NCBI RefSeq assembly: GCF_001884045.1
Contig: NZ_MACF01000071.1
Coordinates: 186,001-250,000 of the forward strand
Reading direction: 5' to 3'
DNA: 64,000 nucleotides
Source: Bacillus mobilis
GTDB taxonomy: Bacteria; Bacillota; Bacilli; Bacillales; Bacillaceae_G
The position numbers were made by a program, and so were the translations under genes. Shown here one piece after another: positions 25,878 to 34,263 of the stretch (positions within the stretch are counted from its first letter, which is position 1; each line of letters opens with the position of its first letter). The notes below the pieces were generated by a model. The model saw only the letters and a list, made by a program, of their open reading frames with translations, searched no databases and was not told the origin of the DNA.

Positions 25878-25879
25878 TA

Positions 25880-26563
25880 CTATTCTTTAATATAAATGAC
25901 AACGCGACGGTTTTTCTCCCAATTTTGCGGTGAATCATTTGGTACGACTGGTTTTGTGTCTGCATATCCTACCGCAGCTAACCTTTTATCCTCCACATTA
26001 TACACTTCAATTAAGTGGTGAATCATATTAGCCGCCCTCGCTGAAGATAATTCCCAATTAGAAGGGAACTTCTCGTTATGGATCGGTCTACTATCTGTAT
26101 GCCCTTCCACAACAATCGGGTTTGGTACAGATTGAAAAAATCCGACTAATTGACTAATGATCTCTTTTGCTTCAGGTTTAACGTTCGCATCACCCGTATC
26201 AAATATTAAATTATCTACTATAACGACGCTCACTCCCGTATCTTCTCGGTATACATTCACTTGACTAATACCGTTACTATCTACATATGCTTTTAACTTT
26301 TTGTACAAGTCATCCATTCGCTTTTTTGAGATCATTTTTTCATCATTTTTTTCATGTGAAATATCTGGTATTGTATTTCCCATTACTTTTGCATCAACTT
26401 GCTCCACGTCACTAAACTTTTCAAGCATCTTTGATAATTTTACTGTATCTTGCTTTGATGTAGCAACTAGTAATACAAAGAAAGTTAATAATAACATCGT
26501 TAAATCTGTAAAAGTCGTCATCCAACGAGGCGATCCCTTTTGCGGTCGTTTCATCATAACCAT
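25880..26563 (-). CDS. motB: Flagellar stator protein MotB
   Basis: MotB joins MotA in the membrane stator and anchors it to peptidoglycan. The 227-residue protein has a single N-terminal transmembrane helix with the proton-binding Asp (WMTTFTDLTMLLLTFFVLLV). A plug and linker region follows, then an OmpA-like peptidoglycan-binding domain about 115-227 (VVEGHTDSRPIHNEKFPSN, then WELSSARAANMIHHLIEVY, then AAVGYADTKPV). The neighbour motA lies 16 bases upstream. Confidence 0.96.
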   Translation of the reverse strand: MVMMKRPQKGSPRWMTTFTDLTMLLLTFFVLLVATSKQDTVKLSKMLEKFSDVEQVDAKVMGNTIPDISHEKNDEKMISKKRMDDLYKKLKAYVDSNGISQVNVYREDTGVSVVIVDNLIFDTGDANVKPEAKEIISQLVGFFQSVPNPIVVEGHTDSRPIHNEKFPSNWELSSARAANMIHHLIEVYNVEDKRLAAVGYADTKPVVPNDSPQNWEKNRRVVIYIKE

Positions 26564-26579
26564 AACACTCCTTGCAATA

Positions 26580-27413
26580 TTAGGCTGCTCGTTTTACTTT
26601 TTTCATCTTTGTTTCATATACATATGTATCTAGTTTCAACTTTAATTTAGAAGGAATTTGTCCACGATACAATTCTGAAATTGCTTCAATAACAAACTTC
26701 TTCTCTGTATATAAATCTTCAATACCACGATACACTTTTTCAGCAAGAGGGATTGCAATCATATTTGCAAGTACTGATCCATACAATGTCGTTAACATCG
26801 CAACTGCCATCCCTGTACCAATTTGCGATGTGTCTTGCAAGTTTTGAAGCATAATAATAAGACCTATTAAAGTCCCTATCATGCCCCAAGCTGGAGCAAA
26901 ATCACCAATTTTATCTAATAATGTCGCTCCCTTTCTTAACTCATACACTTCTGTTTCAACATCTTTCATTAATACTTCTTTTAATTCCTCTTCATCATAA
27001 CCACTTAACATAAGTTGAATTCCTTTTTGAATAAAAGGATTGTCTACTTGCTCTCCATCAACTTCCAAAGAAAGTAATCCGTGTTTTTTAGACTTTTTCG
27101 AAAAATCAACAAACAAATCCGTTAACTGTTCTAAATCTTCTTCTTTTCTATGTAAAACAGTAAAAATACTTTTCGTATATTTTTTTATTTCTCCAAATCG
27201 ATACGCCACAACAATTGTCGCTGTAGTTCCCCCTATGACAATTAAAATAGATGAAACATCTAAAAAGTTTTTAAAAGCTTTTATTCCGCCGCCGCCAATC
27301 ATAATTGCCGCTATTACTATGGCAAAACCTACTATAATGCCAACTGGGCTAGAAATGTCAAACTTCCTTTTTCTTCTTTGTGGTCTAGCAAATCCTTGAT
27401 TTTCGTCTCCCAT
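26580..27413 (-). CDS. motA: Flagellar stator protein MotA
   Basis: MotA forms the ion channel and torque-generating loop of the stator. The 277-residue protein has two N-terminal transmembrane helices (VGIIVGFAIVIAAIMIGGGG and VSSILIVIGGTTATIVVAY). A large cytoplasmic loop carries charged residues (EEELKEVLMKDVETEVYELR), and two further helices follow (GDFAPAWGMIGTLIGLIIML and GTGMAVAMLTTLYGSVLANM). Three of the hydrophobic blocks carry the conserved Gly and Pro of the family. A strong promoter precedes it, so motA heads the motA-motB-cheY unit. Confidence 0.96.
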   Translation of the reverse strand: MGDENQGFARPQRRKRKFDISSPVGIIVGFAIVIAAIMIGGGGIKAFKNFLDVSSILIVIGGTTATIVVAYRFGEIKKYTKSIFTVLHRKEEDLEQLTDLFVDFSKKSKKHGLLSLEVDGEQVDNPFIQKGIQLMLSGYDEEELKEVLMKDVETEVYELRKGATLLDKIGDFAPAWGMIGTLIGLIIMLQNLQDTSQIGTGMAVAMLTTLYGSVLANMIAIPLAEKVYRGIEDLYTEKKFVIEAISELYRGQIPSKLKLKLDTYVYETKMKKVKRAA

Positions 27414-27486
27414 ATTCCTGCCCTTCCCTTTTCATTTTTATAAAACATTTTTTTATTTTAATAATGCGTTTTCACATATAATGTTT

Positions 27487-27515
27487 ATTATACGCTTATC
27501 ATCTATTTATCGCAA
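27487..27515 (-). promoter_or_regulatory. Sigma-A-type promoter of motA-motB-cheY
   Basis: On the minus strand TTGCGA (27510-27515) and TATAAT (27487-27492) are separated by exactly 17 bases, about 75 bases before the motA start. Confidence 0.7.
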
Positions 27516-27528
27516 TATACTCATAAAA

Positions 27529-27556
27529 TTGACACATTTCATTTCCATATTAGAAT
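27529..27556 (+). promoter_or_regulatory. Sigma-A-type promoter of the HD-domain gene
   Basis: TTGACA (27529-27534) and TAGAAT (27551-27556) with a 16-base spacer, 30 bases before the 27586 start. Confidence 0.65.
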
Positions 27557-27585
27557 TATAGTATGGAAATATGAGGAGGATCACG

Positions 27586-28188
27586 ATGGAACATAACATT
27601 TTACAAGTCATTGCACTAGCAGAAAAACTAAAATATGAAATGCGACATAGCTGGCTTTCTAACGGACGTCAAGAAAGCGTTGCTGAACATACGTGGCGCA
27701 TGTCTCTAATGGCCATTTTAGTTGAGCCTTATTTAGATCAAAAAGTAAGCATTGAAAAATTACTTAAAATGGTTATTATTCACGACCTAGTCGAAGCTGA
27801 AGCTGGTGATATTCCTGCTTTTGATACAATGAATAGTCATGAATTACAATTACAAAAACAAAAAAATGAGCAAGAAGCCATTTTAAATATTAAACGAACA
27901 TTAGAAGGTTCTCTCGGTCAGGAATTATATGATTTATGGATGGAGTTTGAAGCGAAAGAAACGTACGAAGCAAAAGTAGCTAACGCACTTGATAAGCTTG
28001 AGGTGAAAATTCAACATAACGAAGCTGATATTGATACGTGGCTTCCAATTGAGCATAAAATGACATTCCAAGTAGCAAAGCATACAAACTTTGATTCTTT
28101 CCTATCTAAATTACAAAAAATGATTGAACAAGATGGAGAAAAGAAACTACTCGCTGCCGGCATTGACGTGGAAGCTTGCAAACGATAA
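27586..28188 (+). CDS. HD-domain phosphohydrolase, YfbR-like 5'-deoxynucleotidase
   Basis: The start at 27586 is preferred since AGGAGGATCACG precedes it; the 15 bases before it include the ribosome site itself. The 200-residue protein belongs to the HD superfamily of metal-dependent phosphohydrolases. The metal ligands are visible as His in RQESVAEHTWRMSLMA, the HD pair in MVIIHDLVEAEAGDIP and a later Asp in KVANALDKLEVKIQH. In Escherichia coli YfbR, this layout removes phosphate from deoxynucleoside monophosphates; substrate here is inferred. Divergent from motA, with its own promoter, it is the first gene beyond the motility cluster. Confidence 0.88.
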   Translation: MEHNILQVIALAEKLKYEMRHSWLSNGRQESVAEHTWRMSLMAILVEPYLDQKVSIEKLLKMVIIHDLVEAEAGDIPAFDTMNSHELQLQKQKNEQEAILNIKRTLEGSLGQELYDLWMEFEAKETYEAKVANALDKLEVKIQHNEADIDTWLPIEHKMTFQVAKHTNFDSFLSKLQKMIEQDGEKKLLAAGIDVEACKR

Positions 28189-28228
28189 TGAAAAGACACT
28201 CAATTTGAGTGTCTTATTTCATTATCGT
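28183..28228. terminator. Bidirectional terminator holding both convergent stop codons
   Basis: AAGACACTCA and TGAGTGTCTT pair around AATT-like loop bases. The outer sequences CGATAATGAAA and TTTCATTATCG extend the symmetry to about 45 bases. The stop codons of the HD gene (28186-28188) and the Hfq-like gene (28214-28216) lie inside it. Confidence 0.8.
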
Positions 28229-28402
28229 TGATACAGCCTGCTTATAAATCAGTTGTTGTTTTCCATCAACTAACATTAAAATAGTGAATTTATCTATCGC
28301 AACAACTTCTCCTACTATTCTAACGCCACTCTTTAAAAATATTGTAACGATACCTTTTTCTTCTTTTATTTGCTTATATAACTCTTCTTGTAAGTGTTCC
28401 AA
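28214..28402 (-). CDS. hfq: Hfq-like Sm-family RNA-binding protein
   Basis: Hfq hexamers bind small RNAs and AU-rich mRNA. The TTG at 28402 has AAAGGAGAG eight bases upstream and gives 62 residues, close to the short Firmicute Hfq; upstream codons would overlap that ribosome site. The Sm1 motif is VTIFLKSGVRIVGEVVAIDK and the Sm2 motif is LIYKQAVSTIMK, compared with the classic IYKHAIS, so His is replaced by Gln. The cereus group is known to carry more than one hfq; the main copy normally lies with miaA and mutL, so this is probably a paralogue. Confidence 0.85.
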   Translation of the reverse strand: MEHLQEELYKQIKEEKGIVTIFLKSGVRIVGEVVAIDKFTILMLVDGKQQLIYKQAVSTIMK

Positions 28403-28456
28403 ATACTGTTCTCTCCTTTTTCGCAAAATATCTTAATATAAAAAACTATAAATTAT

Positions 28457-28621
28457 TTATTTATGTACTTTATCTTTTACATTCATAAACTTATTAATAA
28501 GTATATCTAAATCTCGGCTAAATAACAAAACTTTATCATGTTCCAATCCATGCCTGGCAACAAGTTGAATTAGCTCTTTCTTTTTGTTTTCTATTTTATT
28601 GTATAATTTTCCCATCTCCAT
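28457..28621 (-). CDS. Spo0E-like aspartyl phosphatase
   Basis: Spo0E-family proteins dephosphorylate Spo0A-P and delay sporulation. The start at ATG 28621 gives 54 residues, the family size; in-frame ATG codons occur up- and downstream, so the exact start is uncertain. The two-helix pattern is clear: LYNKIENKKKELIQLVARHG, then the signature SRDLDILINKF, matching SxxLDxxI. It follows the Hfq-like gene in sequence, in the same direction but upstream by about 55 bases. Confidence 0.85.
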   Translation of the reverse strand: MEMGKLYNKIENKKKELIQLVARHGLEHDKVLLFSRDLDILINKFMNVKDKVHK

Positions 28622-28675
28622 CTCTTTACTAAAACTCCCTTTTCCCATAATATTACTTGTAAAATTATAGTACAA

Positions 28676-28913
28676 ATCCTCTCATAAAAAAATATAAAAA
28701 TGGTTTTTTTTACAATTTTTATATTTTTTATGAACAAATCGCAAATTATATAATAATTCATTCACATATCACTAGCCCAACATACAATCAAAATAACCAT
28801 ACAGGCGTTTGTCTAATTCCAAAAGAGACTGGCTCCTTTTCCATACAAAAAACATATTGTATATAGTAGTCCATGAATTATATAGATTAACTTACTCAAA
28901 AGGAGGAAAACAT
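28676..28913. other. Intergenic region before the YjcZ-like gene
   Basis: This 238-base AT-rich region holds no reading frame. It contains CATATTGTA at 28853-28861, which matches the sigma-K -10 pattern CATANNNTA, but no -35 at the correct distance is apparent. A strong AGGAGG lies before the 28914 start. Confidence 0.35.
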
Positions 28914-29033
28914 ATGAGCTATGGTGGAAGTTGCGCTGGTTTCGGCGGTGGATTTGCTTTGCTTATCGTACTATTCATCCTTCTAATCATCATCGGATGT
29001 AGCTGTTGGGGTGGCGGCGGATACGGATACTAA
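28914..29033 (+). CDS. YjcZ-family small sporulation protein
   Basis: The ATG at 28914 follows AAAGGAGG and gives a 39-residue peptide; a longer in-frame reading is unsupported. It has the YjcZ layout: Gly-rich N terminus (SYGGSCAGFGGGFA), a hydrophobic helix (LLIVLFILLIIIGCSCW) and a Gly/Tyr tail (GGGGYGY). Members of this family are made during sporulation and include the SscA spore-assembly peptide. A terminator follows directly, so it is a single-gene unit. Confidence 0.9.
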   Translation: MSYGGSCAGFGGGFALLIVLFILLIIIGCSCWGGGGYGY

Positions 29034-29071
29034 TATATCCTATCCTTAACAAATGAACGAAAAACTATACG

Positions 29072-29099
29072 AAAACAGCTCATATTTGAGCTGTTTTTT
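29072..29099 (+). terminator. Terminator after the YjcZ-like gene
   Basis: AAAACAGCTCA (29072-29082) pairs with TGAGCTGTTTT (29087-29097) and is followed by TT. Confidence 0.85.
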
Positions 29100-29199
29100 C
29101 ATACTTTCGTATGAATGAATATCCCTCTTTTTTGCGATTTCAACTAATAAAAAAACGTTTACTATGAAATTAAGAAATACTTTACTAAGGAGGATTACA

Positions 29200-29667
29200 A
29201 TGATTAAAGGTCTTTACGAAGCACATTTACCTGTCCGCAACCTAGAGATATCAATACCTTTTTATGAATCACTTGGACTGAAATTATACAAAAGAGGAGA
29301 TGATATTGCTTTCTTTTGGATTAAAGAAAATGAAAGTTGGCTCGGCCTTTGGGAAGGCACAGAATACAAAGTTAATTATCATCCCTCTTTACGACACATC
29401 GCCTTTCAAGTAAGCTTACATAATTTAGAAAATGCGATTCATTGGCTAAATCAAAAAGGCATTTCAGCACGAAAAGATTTCGGAATAGAACCAATTGAAC
29501 CGATTGTTTTTCCAGAATTAGCGCATGCCGCCGTATACTTTAACGATCCTGACGGAAATAGTTTAGAATTGATTGCACAATTACCTGTTGGACTTCCTAC
29601 AGCGGAGAAAGTGTATGTAAGTGAGTGGAAAAAACAAGTTCAGGCATCCTTATTACATAAAGATTAA
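29200..29667 (+). CDS. VOC (glyoxalase/dioxygenase) superfamily protein
   Basis: From the ATG at 29200, with AAGGAGGATTAC upstream, the protein has 155 residues. It is a single VOC module of paired beta-alpha-beta units: GLYEAHLPVRNLEISIPFYE and LGLWEGTEYKV in the first half, and LRHIAFQVSLHNLENAIHWL with AAVYFNDPDGNSLELIAQL in the second. Likely metal ligands are His8, His in LRHIAFQV and Glu in NSLELIA. Substrate cannot be told; it might be lactoylglutathione-like, a thiol-resistance or a ring-cleavage enzyme. The disabled MFS gene follows eight bases later. Confidence 0.87.
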   Translation: MIKGLYEAHLPVRNLEISIPFYESLGLKLYKRGDDIAFFWIKENESWLGLWEGTEYKVNYHPSLRHIAFQVSLHNLENAIHWLNQKGISARKDFGIEPIEPIVFPELAHAAVYFNDPDGNSLELIAQLPVGLPTAEKVYVSEWKKQVQASLLHKD

Positions 29668-29674
29668 TCTTTTT

Positions 29675-30891
29675 ATGTCAGTTTCTTATTCCGCACTTCT
29701 AAAAACAAATAATAACTTCAAAAAACTATTTTACGGTCAAACGTTAAATGTACTTGGAGATTGGTTTCATACTGTAGCTTTAGTAACCTTCGTCTATAGC
29801 ATAACGAAATCTCCGTTTATGATCGCACTAACTTTTATAAGTAAAGGTTTACCTCAACTTCTTCTTAGCCCTTTCATTGGCGGCGTTGTAGATCGTTTTT
29901 CTAAAAAGAAGATTCTGATTTTTACCGATATTTTACGAGGCATAATCGTCCTCACTTATTTATTTGCACTATATAAAATTGAGATTATTTTCATTTCTAA
30001 TATATGTTTAGCTGTACTTTCTTGTTTATTTGAGCCGGCTAAACAAGTAACCTTAAAAAATATCGTACACCAAGATCATTTCGTAACTGCTAACTCTCTT
30101 TCTAGTATAATGAATGGTTTTATGTCTATTATGGGGGCTTCTTTAGGCGGAATCCTTGCACAATCTTTACATATTGAGTTCGCTTTTTTAGTAAATAGCC
30201 TGTCATACTTTATTTCAGCCTATTTTATTTATAATATGAGCGTCCCTTCTCATGATACTTGTAACACAAAAAAAGCATTTTTTACTGATATAAAAGATGG
30301 TTATACATACATATTACAAACTAAAATTATTTTAACCTTAATTCTTGTCGGCATTTCATGGGGCATGATTGGAGGTGCTTATCAGCTACTTCTAACAATC
30401 TATGCCGAAAAAATTTTTCACACGAATATCGGAATTTTATATACGGTTCAAGGGGCTGGGCTTATGATGGGTAGTCTCCTCGTTAATCTATATATATATA
30501 TCATAATAAAGAAAGAATAAAAAAAGCATTTGGCTGGGCCTACTTCCTACAAGGAATTTTCTTTCTCGCATTCATTTTATCCGATCAGCTTATTGTCGGT
30601 ATTATTACATTGCTCTGTATGCGCATAGCAGGAGGAGTCATCGTTCCACTTGATACGACATTACTTCAAACTTACACGAAGGAAAATATGATGGGTAAAG
30701 TTTTTTCATTCCATTATTCCATTTATGGATCTCTTATTCAGTTATCTATGTTTTTTACAGGAGTGCTTCTAGAAGTTCTTTCTCCGCAAGTTATCGGTAC
30801 CTTGTTGGCTATATGCTGTATTTTTGTTAGTTTTATATGGCTTTACTTATTTTATCGCGGGAAACTGAATAAAGAATCCACTATCACTTAA
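29675..30891 (+). pseudogene. MFS transporter disrupted by a frameshift at a TA repeat
   Basis: Two open segments make one 12-helix MFS transporter. The first reads from ATG 29675 to the stop at 30520 (about 281 residues, ending in GSLLVNLYIYIIIKKE). The second continues in a different frame from about 30490 to 30891 (NKERIKKAFGWAYFLQGIFF, then AGGVIVPLDTTLLQTYTKEN). The shift occurs at (TA)6 near 30489-30500. Removing one TA unit restores one frame across both. The sequence resembles the intact MFS gene at 31489 (VVDRFSKKKILIFTDILRG, like IVDRLNKRSIMLITDIIRA). No good ribosome site was found for the first start, so it may be coupled to the VOC gene. Confidence 0.8.
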
Positions 30892-30919
30892 TAGCATGTT
30901 TATGTACATGCTATTTTTA
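30890..30919 (+). terminator. Terminator after the broken MFS gene
   Basis: AATAGCATGT pairs with ACATGCTATT (30906-30915) followed by TTTATTT. Confidence 0.75.
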
Positions 30920-30959
30920 TTTATGTCGAAATATAAAGGAAAAAGGCGATTTATTTTCC

Positions 30960-30985
30960 TTACGTTCTAATTTTTTAGAACGTAA
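30960..30985. promoter_or_regulatory. Palindromic operator upstream of the ArsR-type regulator
   Basis: TTACGTTCTAA and TTAGAACGTAA form a perfect 11-bp inverted repeat around TTTT. It ends 34 bases before the regulator start, typical of winged-helix ArsR sites and probably autoregulatory. Confidence 0.65.
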
Positions 30986-31019
30986 AATAAATTTAGATTA
31001 TAAGAAAGGAGATGTCGTA

Positions 31020-31469
31020 ATGTTTGACGATAGACTTACCATTTCAGCTGAGCAGCAGAAGCTCATTTCTAATGCAACCCGCATTCAAATTCTTCACCTG
31101 TTAAAAGACGAAGCACTCACTGCAAAACAAGTAGCTACTAAACTAAATAAATCTGCTGGTAGCGTACATTATCACGTTCAAATTTTATATGATGGAGGGT
31201 TACTTGAATTAGTAGAAACGAAAGAAAAACGGGGAATTATTGAAAAATATTATAAAGCAAAAGCCGCTCATTTCTATATTGAAGAAAGCGGCACAGAAGG
31301 AACGAATACAGGTAGTCATATTGTATCTCATTTATTTTTAACTCCAGAGGAATTACAGCAGCTTACGTGGGAAGTTTCACAAGTTTTATTACGCTGGGAA
31401 AACAAAACCGCTCGTCAATCAAACTCCGAAGAGGAATACGCTATTTCCTGCAAGATTAAAAAACAATGA
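31020..31469 (+). CDS. ArsR-family transcriptional regulator
   Basis: The 149-residue protein is a winged-helix ArsR/HTH_20-type repressor. The recognition helix is in LTAKQVATKLNKSAGSVHYH, followed by the wing VQILYDGGLLELVETKEKRG. The C-terminal half lacks a clear Cys metal site, so the signal may not be a metal. It has AAAGGAG before the ATG, a perfect palindrome in the promoter, and an MFS gene 19 bases downstream that it probably controls. Confidence 0.88.
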   Translation: MFDDRLTISAEQQKLISNATRIQILHLLKDEALTAKQVATKLNKSAGSVHYHVQILYDGGLLELVETKEKRGIIEKYYKAKAAHFYIEESGTEGTNTGSHIVSHLFLTPEELQQLTWEVSQVLLRWENKTARQSNSEEEYAISCKIKKQ

Positions 31470-31488
31470 AAGAAAGGTCCAGCTGCTC

Positions 31489-32709
31489 ATGAAAAATAAA
31501 TTATTATTATTGTCGGGAACAGGAATTTCTCGTTTAGGTGATTTTATGTATCTCATCGCCCTAAACGTAATGGTGTTAAATAGCACAAACTCCCCTGCTG
31601 CTGTAGCAGGATTATGGATTGTAGGTCCAATTGCGACCGTTGTTACAAAAATATGGTCTGGTAGCATAGTAGATCGATTAAACAAACGGTCCATTATGCT
31701 CATCACAGATATAATTCGGGCAGCTCTCATTGGCTGTATTCCACTATTTGATTCTATTTGGGCCATTTATATTTTTATCTTTTTAACTCGCATCGCTACA
31801 TCATTTTTCGATCCAGCATCATTTTCTTATAGAACAATGCTCATACGAGCTGAAGAACGCGCTCAATTCAACGCTTGGAATAACTTTTGTACAAGCGGGG
31901 CTTTTATTATCGGTCCAGCCCTTGCTGGAATACTTCTCACCACGTACTCAGCATCCTTTGTAATTTACTGCAACTCACTTTCCTTTCTACTTTCTACTAT
32001 TCTCATTTATTTCTTACCAAACATTACACTACAAACAAAGCAAAACGAAGAAGTTGCAAATACTTTCGTACAAACATTACGAAGTGATTGGAAACAAGTT
32101 TTTTCATTCGCTCGAACGGAAACTTACATCATTCTCATATTCGTTTTATTTCAAGCCACTATGCTTGTTTCTATGGCGCTCGATTCACAAGAAGTTGTAT
32201 TCACAAAACAAGTACTGTTTTTATCCGACATGGAATATAGCATGCTTGTTAGTATAACTGGTGCTGCATATATTTTTGGTTCATTTCTTGTTTCTCTCTT
32301 TGCTAAACGATTACCGATTCAATATTGCATCGGATTCGGTATGATTTTTACAGCAATAGGCTATGTAATTTTCGCCTTTTCAAATTCATTTATAATTGCG
32401 GCAGGCGGTTTCATTTTACTGGGCATTTCTTCATCATTTGCTGGTACTGGCTTTATCACATTTTATCAAAATAACATCCCAGTTCATATGATAGGACGCA
32501 TTGATAGCGTATTTGATTCTATAAAAAATTTCATCCAAATCTTTTTCATTTTAGCAATTGGGGCATCCGCACAATTTCTTTCCGTTCAAATTACTGTAAT
32601 CATTAGTTCATTACTCATTCTTCTCCTTTCCTGTTTATTAGCAATCCGGGTAATGACGCCTTCACGAGAAAAATATTTTAAGGCTACAGGGTCATCATTG
32701 GAATATTAA
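31489..32709 (+). CDS. MFS efflux transporter controlled with the ArsR gene
   Basis: This 406-residue integral membrane protein has about 12 transmembrane helices and belongs to the MFS_3-like efflux branch. The loop 2-3 motif is visible as GSIVDRLNKRSIMLITDI. Helix-rich blocks include IFLTRIATSFFDPASFSYRT and FGMIFTAIGYVIFAFSNSFI. It is transcribed with the ArsR regulator and followed by a terminator, a typical drug- or metabolite-efflux module. The substrate is unknown. It appears to be a relative of the broken gene at 29675. Confidence 0.9.
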   Translation: MKNKLLLLSGTGISRLGDFMYLIALNVMVLNSTNSPAAVAGLWIVGPIATVVTKIWSGSIVDRLNKRSIMLITDIIRAALIGCIPLFDSIWAIYIFIFLTRIATSFFDPASFSYRTMLIRAEERAQFNAWNNFCTSGAFIIGPALAGILLTTYSASFVIYCNSLSFLLSTILIYFLPNITLQTKQNEEVANTFVQTLRSDWKQVFSFARTETYIILIFVLFQATMLVSMALDSQEVVFTKQVLFLSDMEYSMLVSITGAAYIFGSFLVSLFAKRLPIQYCIGFGMIFTAIGYVIFAFSNSFIIAAGGFILLGISSSFAGTGFITFYQNNIPVHMIGRIDSVFDSIKNFIQIFFILAIGASAQFLSVQITVIISSLLILLLSCLLAIRVMTPSREKYFKATGSSLEY

Positions 32710-32718
32710 ATGCATCAT

Positions 32719-32745
32719 AAAAAGCGGTTATTTAGCCGCTTTTTT
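32719..32745 (+). terminator. Terminator after the ArsR/MFS unit
   Basis: AAAAAGCGG and CCGCTTTTTT pair around a short AT loop and end in a T-run. Confidence 0.85.
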
Positions 32746-32834
32746 CCCGTTTTAAAGGACAGTAAGCCCCCACTGATTTAAGTTTCACTTTATGTTAAAA
32801 TATGTATTGGATTTGATTATGTAGGAGGGTTATT

Positions 32835-33560
32835 TTGGAGATTATATTCACTTTCATATGTATTATATTAGTAGCTTCTATTTTACAAACAAGTACCGGT
32901 TTTGGCTTTTCTATTATGGCAACACCTTTCTTACTCATGCTATTTCTACCACAAGAAGCTATACAAATAAATATTATTTTATCATTAATTATTTCCATAT
33001 CACTCATTTGGAAAATAAGAACAGACATTGATTTTATTCTACTGAAAAGATTAATTTTCGGAAGTATAGTTGGTGTTCCTTTTGGTATTTTAATTTTCAC
33101 TTCTATTAACATCAACACATTTAAATTAGCAATTAGCATCCTGCTCTTACTATTAACGTTGATGCTAATATGCAACTTTAAGATTAAATCAACAAAATCT
33201 AGAGATTTTATAGTTGGCGGATTATCTGGTCTTTTAACGACAAGTATCGGTATGCCAGGACCACCCCTGTTACTTTATTTTACAGGAACTGATACGAAAA
33301 AGGAGAAGTTACGAGCAACTACATTAGCCTTTTATCTGTTTATATATTTCATTAGTCTACTAACTCAAATACTCTTTACTGGCACAAACAAAACAATTTG
33401 GGAATCAAGTTTTTATGCTATTCCAATCGTATTTCTAGGTTTGTATATAGGTCAAATTATTTTCAAATGGCTTAATCAACGGATTTTCAAAATATTTACG
33501 TATATCCTTTTAAGTTGTACGGGTATGTATCTTCTTATTGAGAGTTTACATTTGTTATAA
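32835..33560 (+). CDS. TauE/SafE-family membrane exporter
   Basis: The 241-residue integral membrane protein starts with TTG after GGAGGG. It has eight hydrophobic segments in two halves, each with the family motif: ASILQTSTGFGFSIMATPFL in the first and SGLLTTSIGMPGPPLLLYF in the second. TauE/SafE proteins move sulfite, sulfonates or other organic anions; the substrate here is not predictable. It stands alone with a terminator-like hairpin behind it. Confidence 0.88.
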   Translation: MEIIFTFICIILVASILQTSTGFGFSIMATPFLLMLFLPQEAIQINIILSLIISISLIWKIRTDIDFILLKRLIFGSIVGVPFGILIFTSININTFKLAISILLLLLTLMLICNFKIKSTKSRDFIVGGLSGLLTTSIGMPGPPLLLYFTGTDTKKEKLRATTLAFYLFIYFISLLTQILFTGTNKTIWESSFYAIPIVFLGLYIGQIIFKWLNQRIFKIFTYILLSCTGMYLLIESLHLL

Positions 33561-33619
33561 GTAAGCTTTTCAAGATAAAAGATGCTTTAGATTGTACAAA
33601 AACATATAGACTTAAACGA

Positions 33620-33645
33620 TAAAAAGCGGCTATTATGCCGCCCTT
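33620..33645. terminator. Bidirectional hairpin between TauE and the sigma-factor partner
   Basis: AAAAAGCGGC and GCCGCCCTTT pair around TATTAT, with T-rich flanks on both strands, between two convergent genes. Confidence 0.65.
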
Positions 33646-33650
33646 TATTT

Positions 33651-34262
33651 TCACATTAAATATTTTAAAACTAAAAGACCACCCATTGCTATTACAAAGA
33701 CATTGAAAAAAATCATCCAACGTTTTTCAAATTCTTTATATCTCTCTTCTTTCACTCCACATTGTTTTAGTTTTTCAATTAAAATTGTTAATTCTTGATT
33801 ATACTCTTTACTTCCTAATTGTATAAAATTATTATTTATATTAATTCCATATACATTCTTCATTTTTTTATGTCGCGAAACTGCTTGAATTGAGCTTATT
33901 AGCACATTGTACTCATTTATTTTTTTAAAGTAGCAATCTAACGATATAATTCGTAATCTTGTATTTGTTAAAACAATGTAATAATAAAAAGTAGCACCTG
34001 CAGTGAATATATTCGGTATAACTTTAGAATTTACAAGGCTCCCCTCATCCACTAATATTTCACATTCGATTTCTTCTCCTTCTTGTAACTCTTTCCGAAC
34101 TGATTCTTCCAATATTTGCATCGTTAATTTCTTCAATAATTCCCCGTTTTTCACATAATACTTATCTATATTTATAGACTCATTCGCTTCTTTCTCTAAA
34201 CGTGTAATTTCTTCCTCTGAATATTGGAGCTCATTTAACATAGACAATAATCTTTTATCCAT
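33651..34262 (-). CDS. Membrane-anchored partner of an ECF sigma factor (probable anti-sigma)
   Basis: From ATG 34262, with GGGAG upstream and one base after the sigma stop codon, the protein has 203 residues. The N-terminal helical region (LSMLNELQYSEEEITRLEKE) has no zinc HxxxCxxC motif. The centre (about 95-150) reads as a PH-like fold (YYIVLTNTRLRIISLDCYFK, then NVLISSIQAVSRHKKMKNVY). One transmembrane helix lies at the extreme C terminus (MIFFNVFVIAMGGLLVLKYL). Its tight link to the sigma gene makes an anti-sigma or signal-sensing role likely, though the architecture differs from classical RsiW-type proteins. Confidence 0.75.
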   Translation of the reverse strand: MDKRLLSMLNELQYSEEEITRLEKEANESINIDKYYVKNGELLKKLTMQILEESVRKELQEGEEIECEILVDEGSLVNSKVIPNIFTAGATFYYYIVLTNTRLRIISLDCYFKKINEYNVLISSIQAVSRHKKMKNVYGININNNFIQLGSKEYNQELTILIEKLKQCGVKEERYKEFEKRWMIFFNVFVIAMGGLLVLKYLM

Positions 34263-34263
34263 A

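Noticed and set aside
28809-28913. Long N-terminal extension of the YjcZ-like peptide
   Set aside because: AAAGGAGG precedes the internal ATG, and the 39-residue form matches the family.
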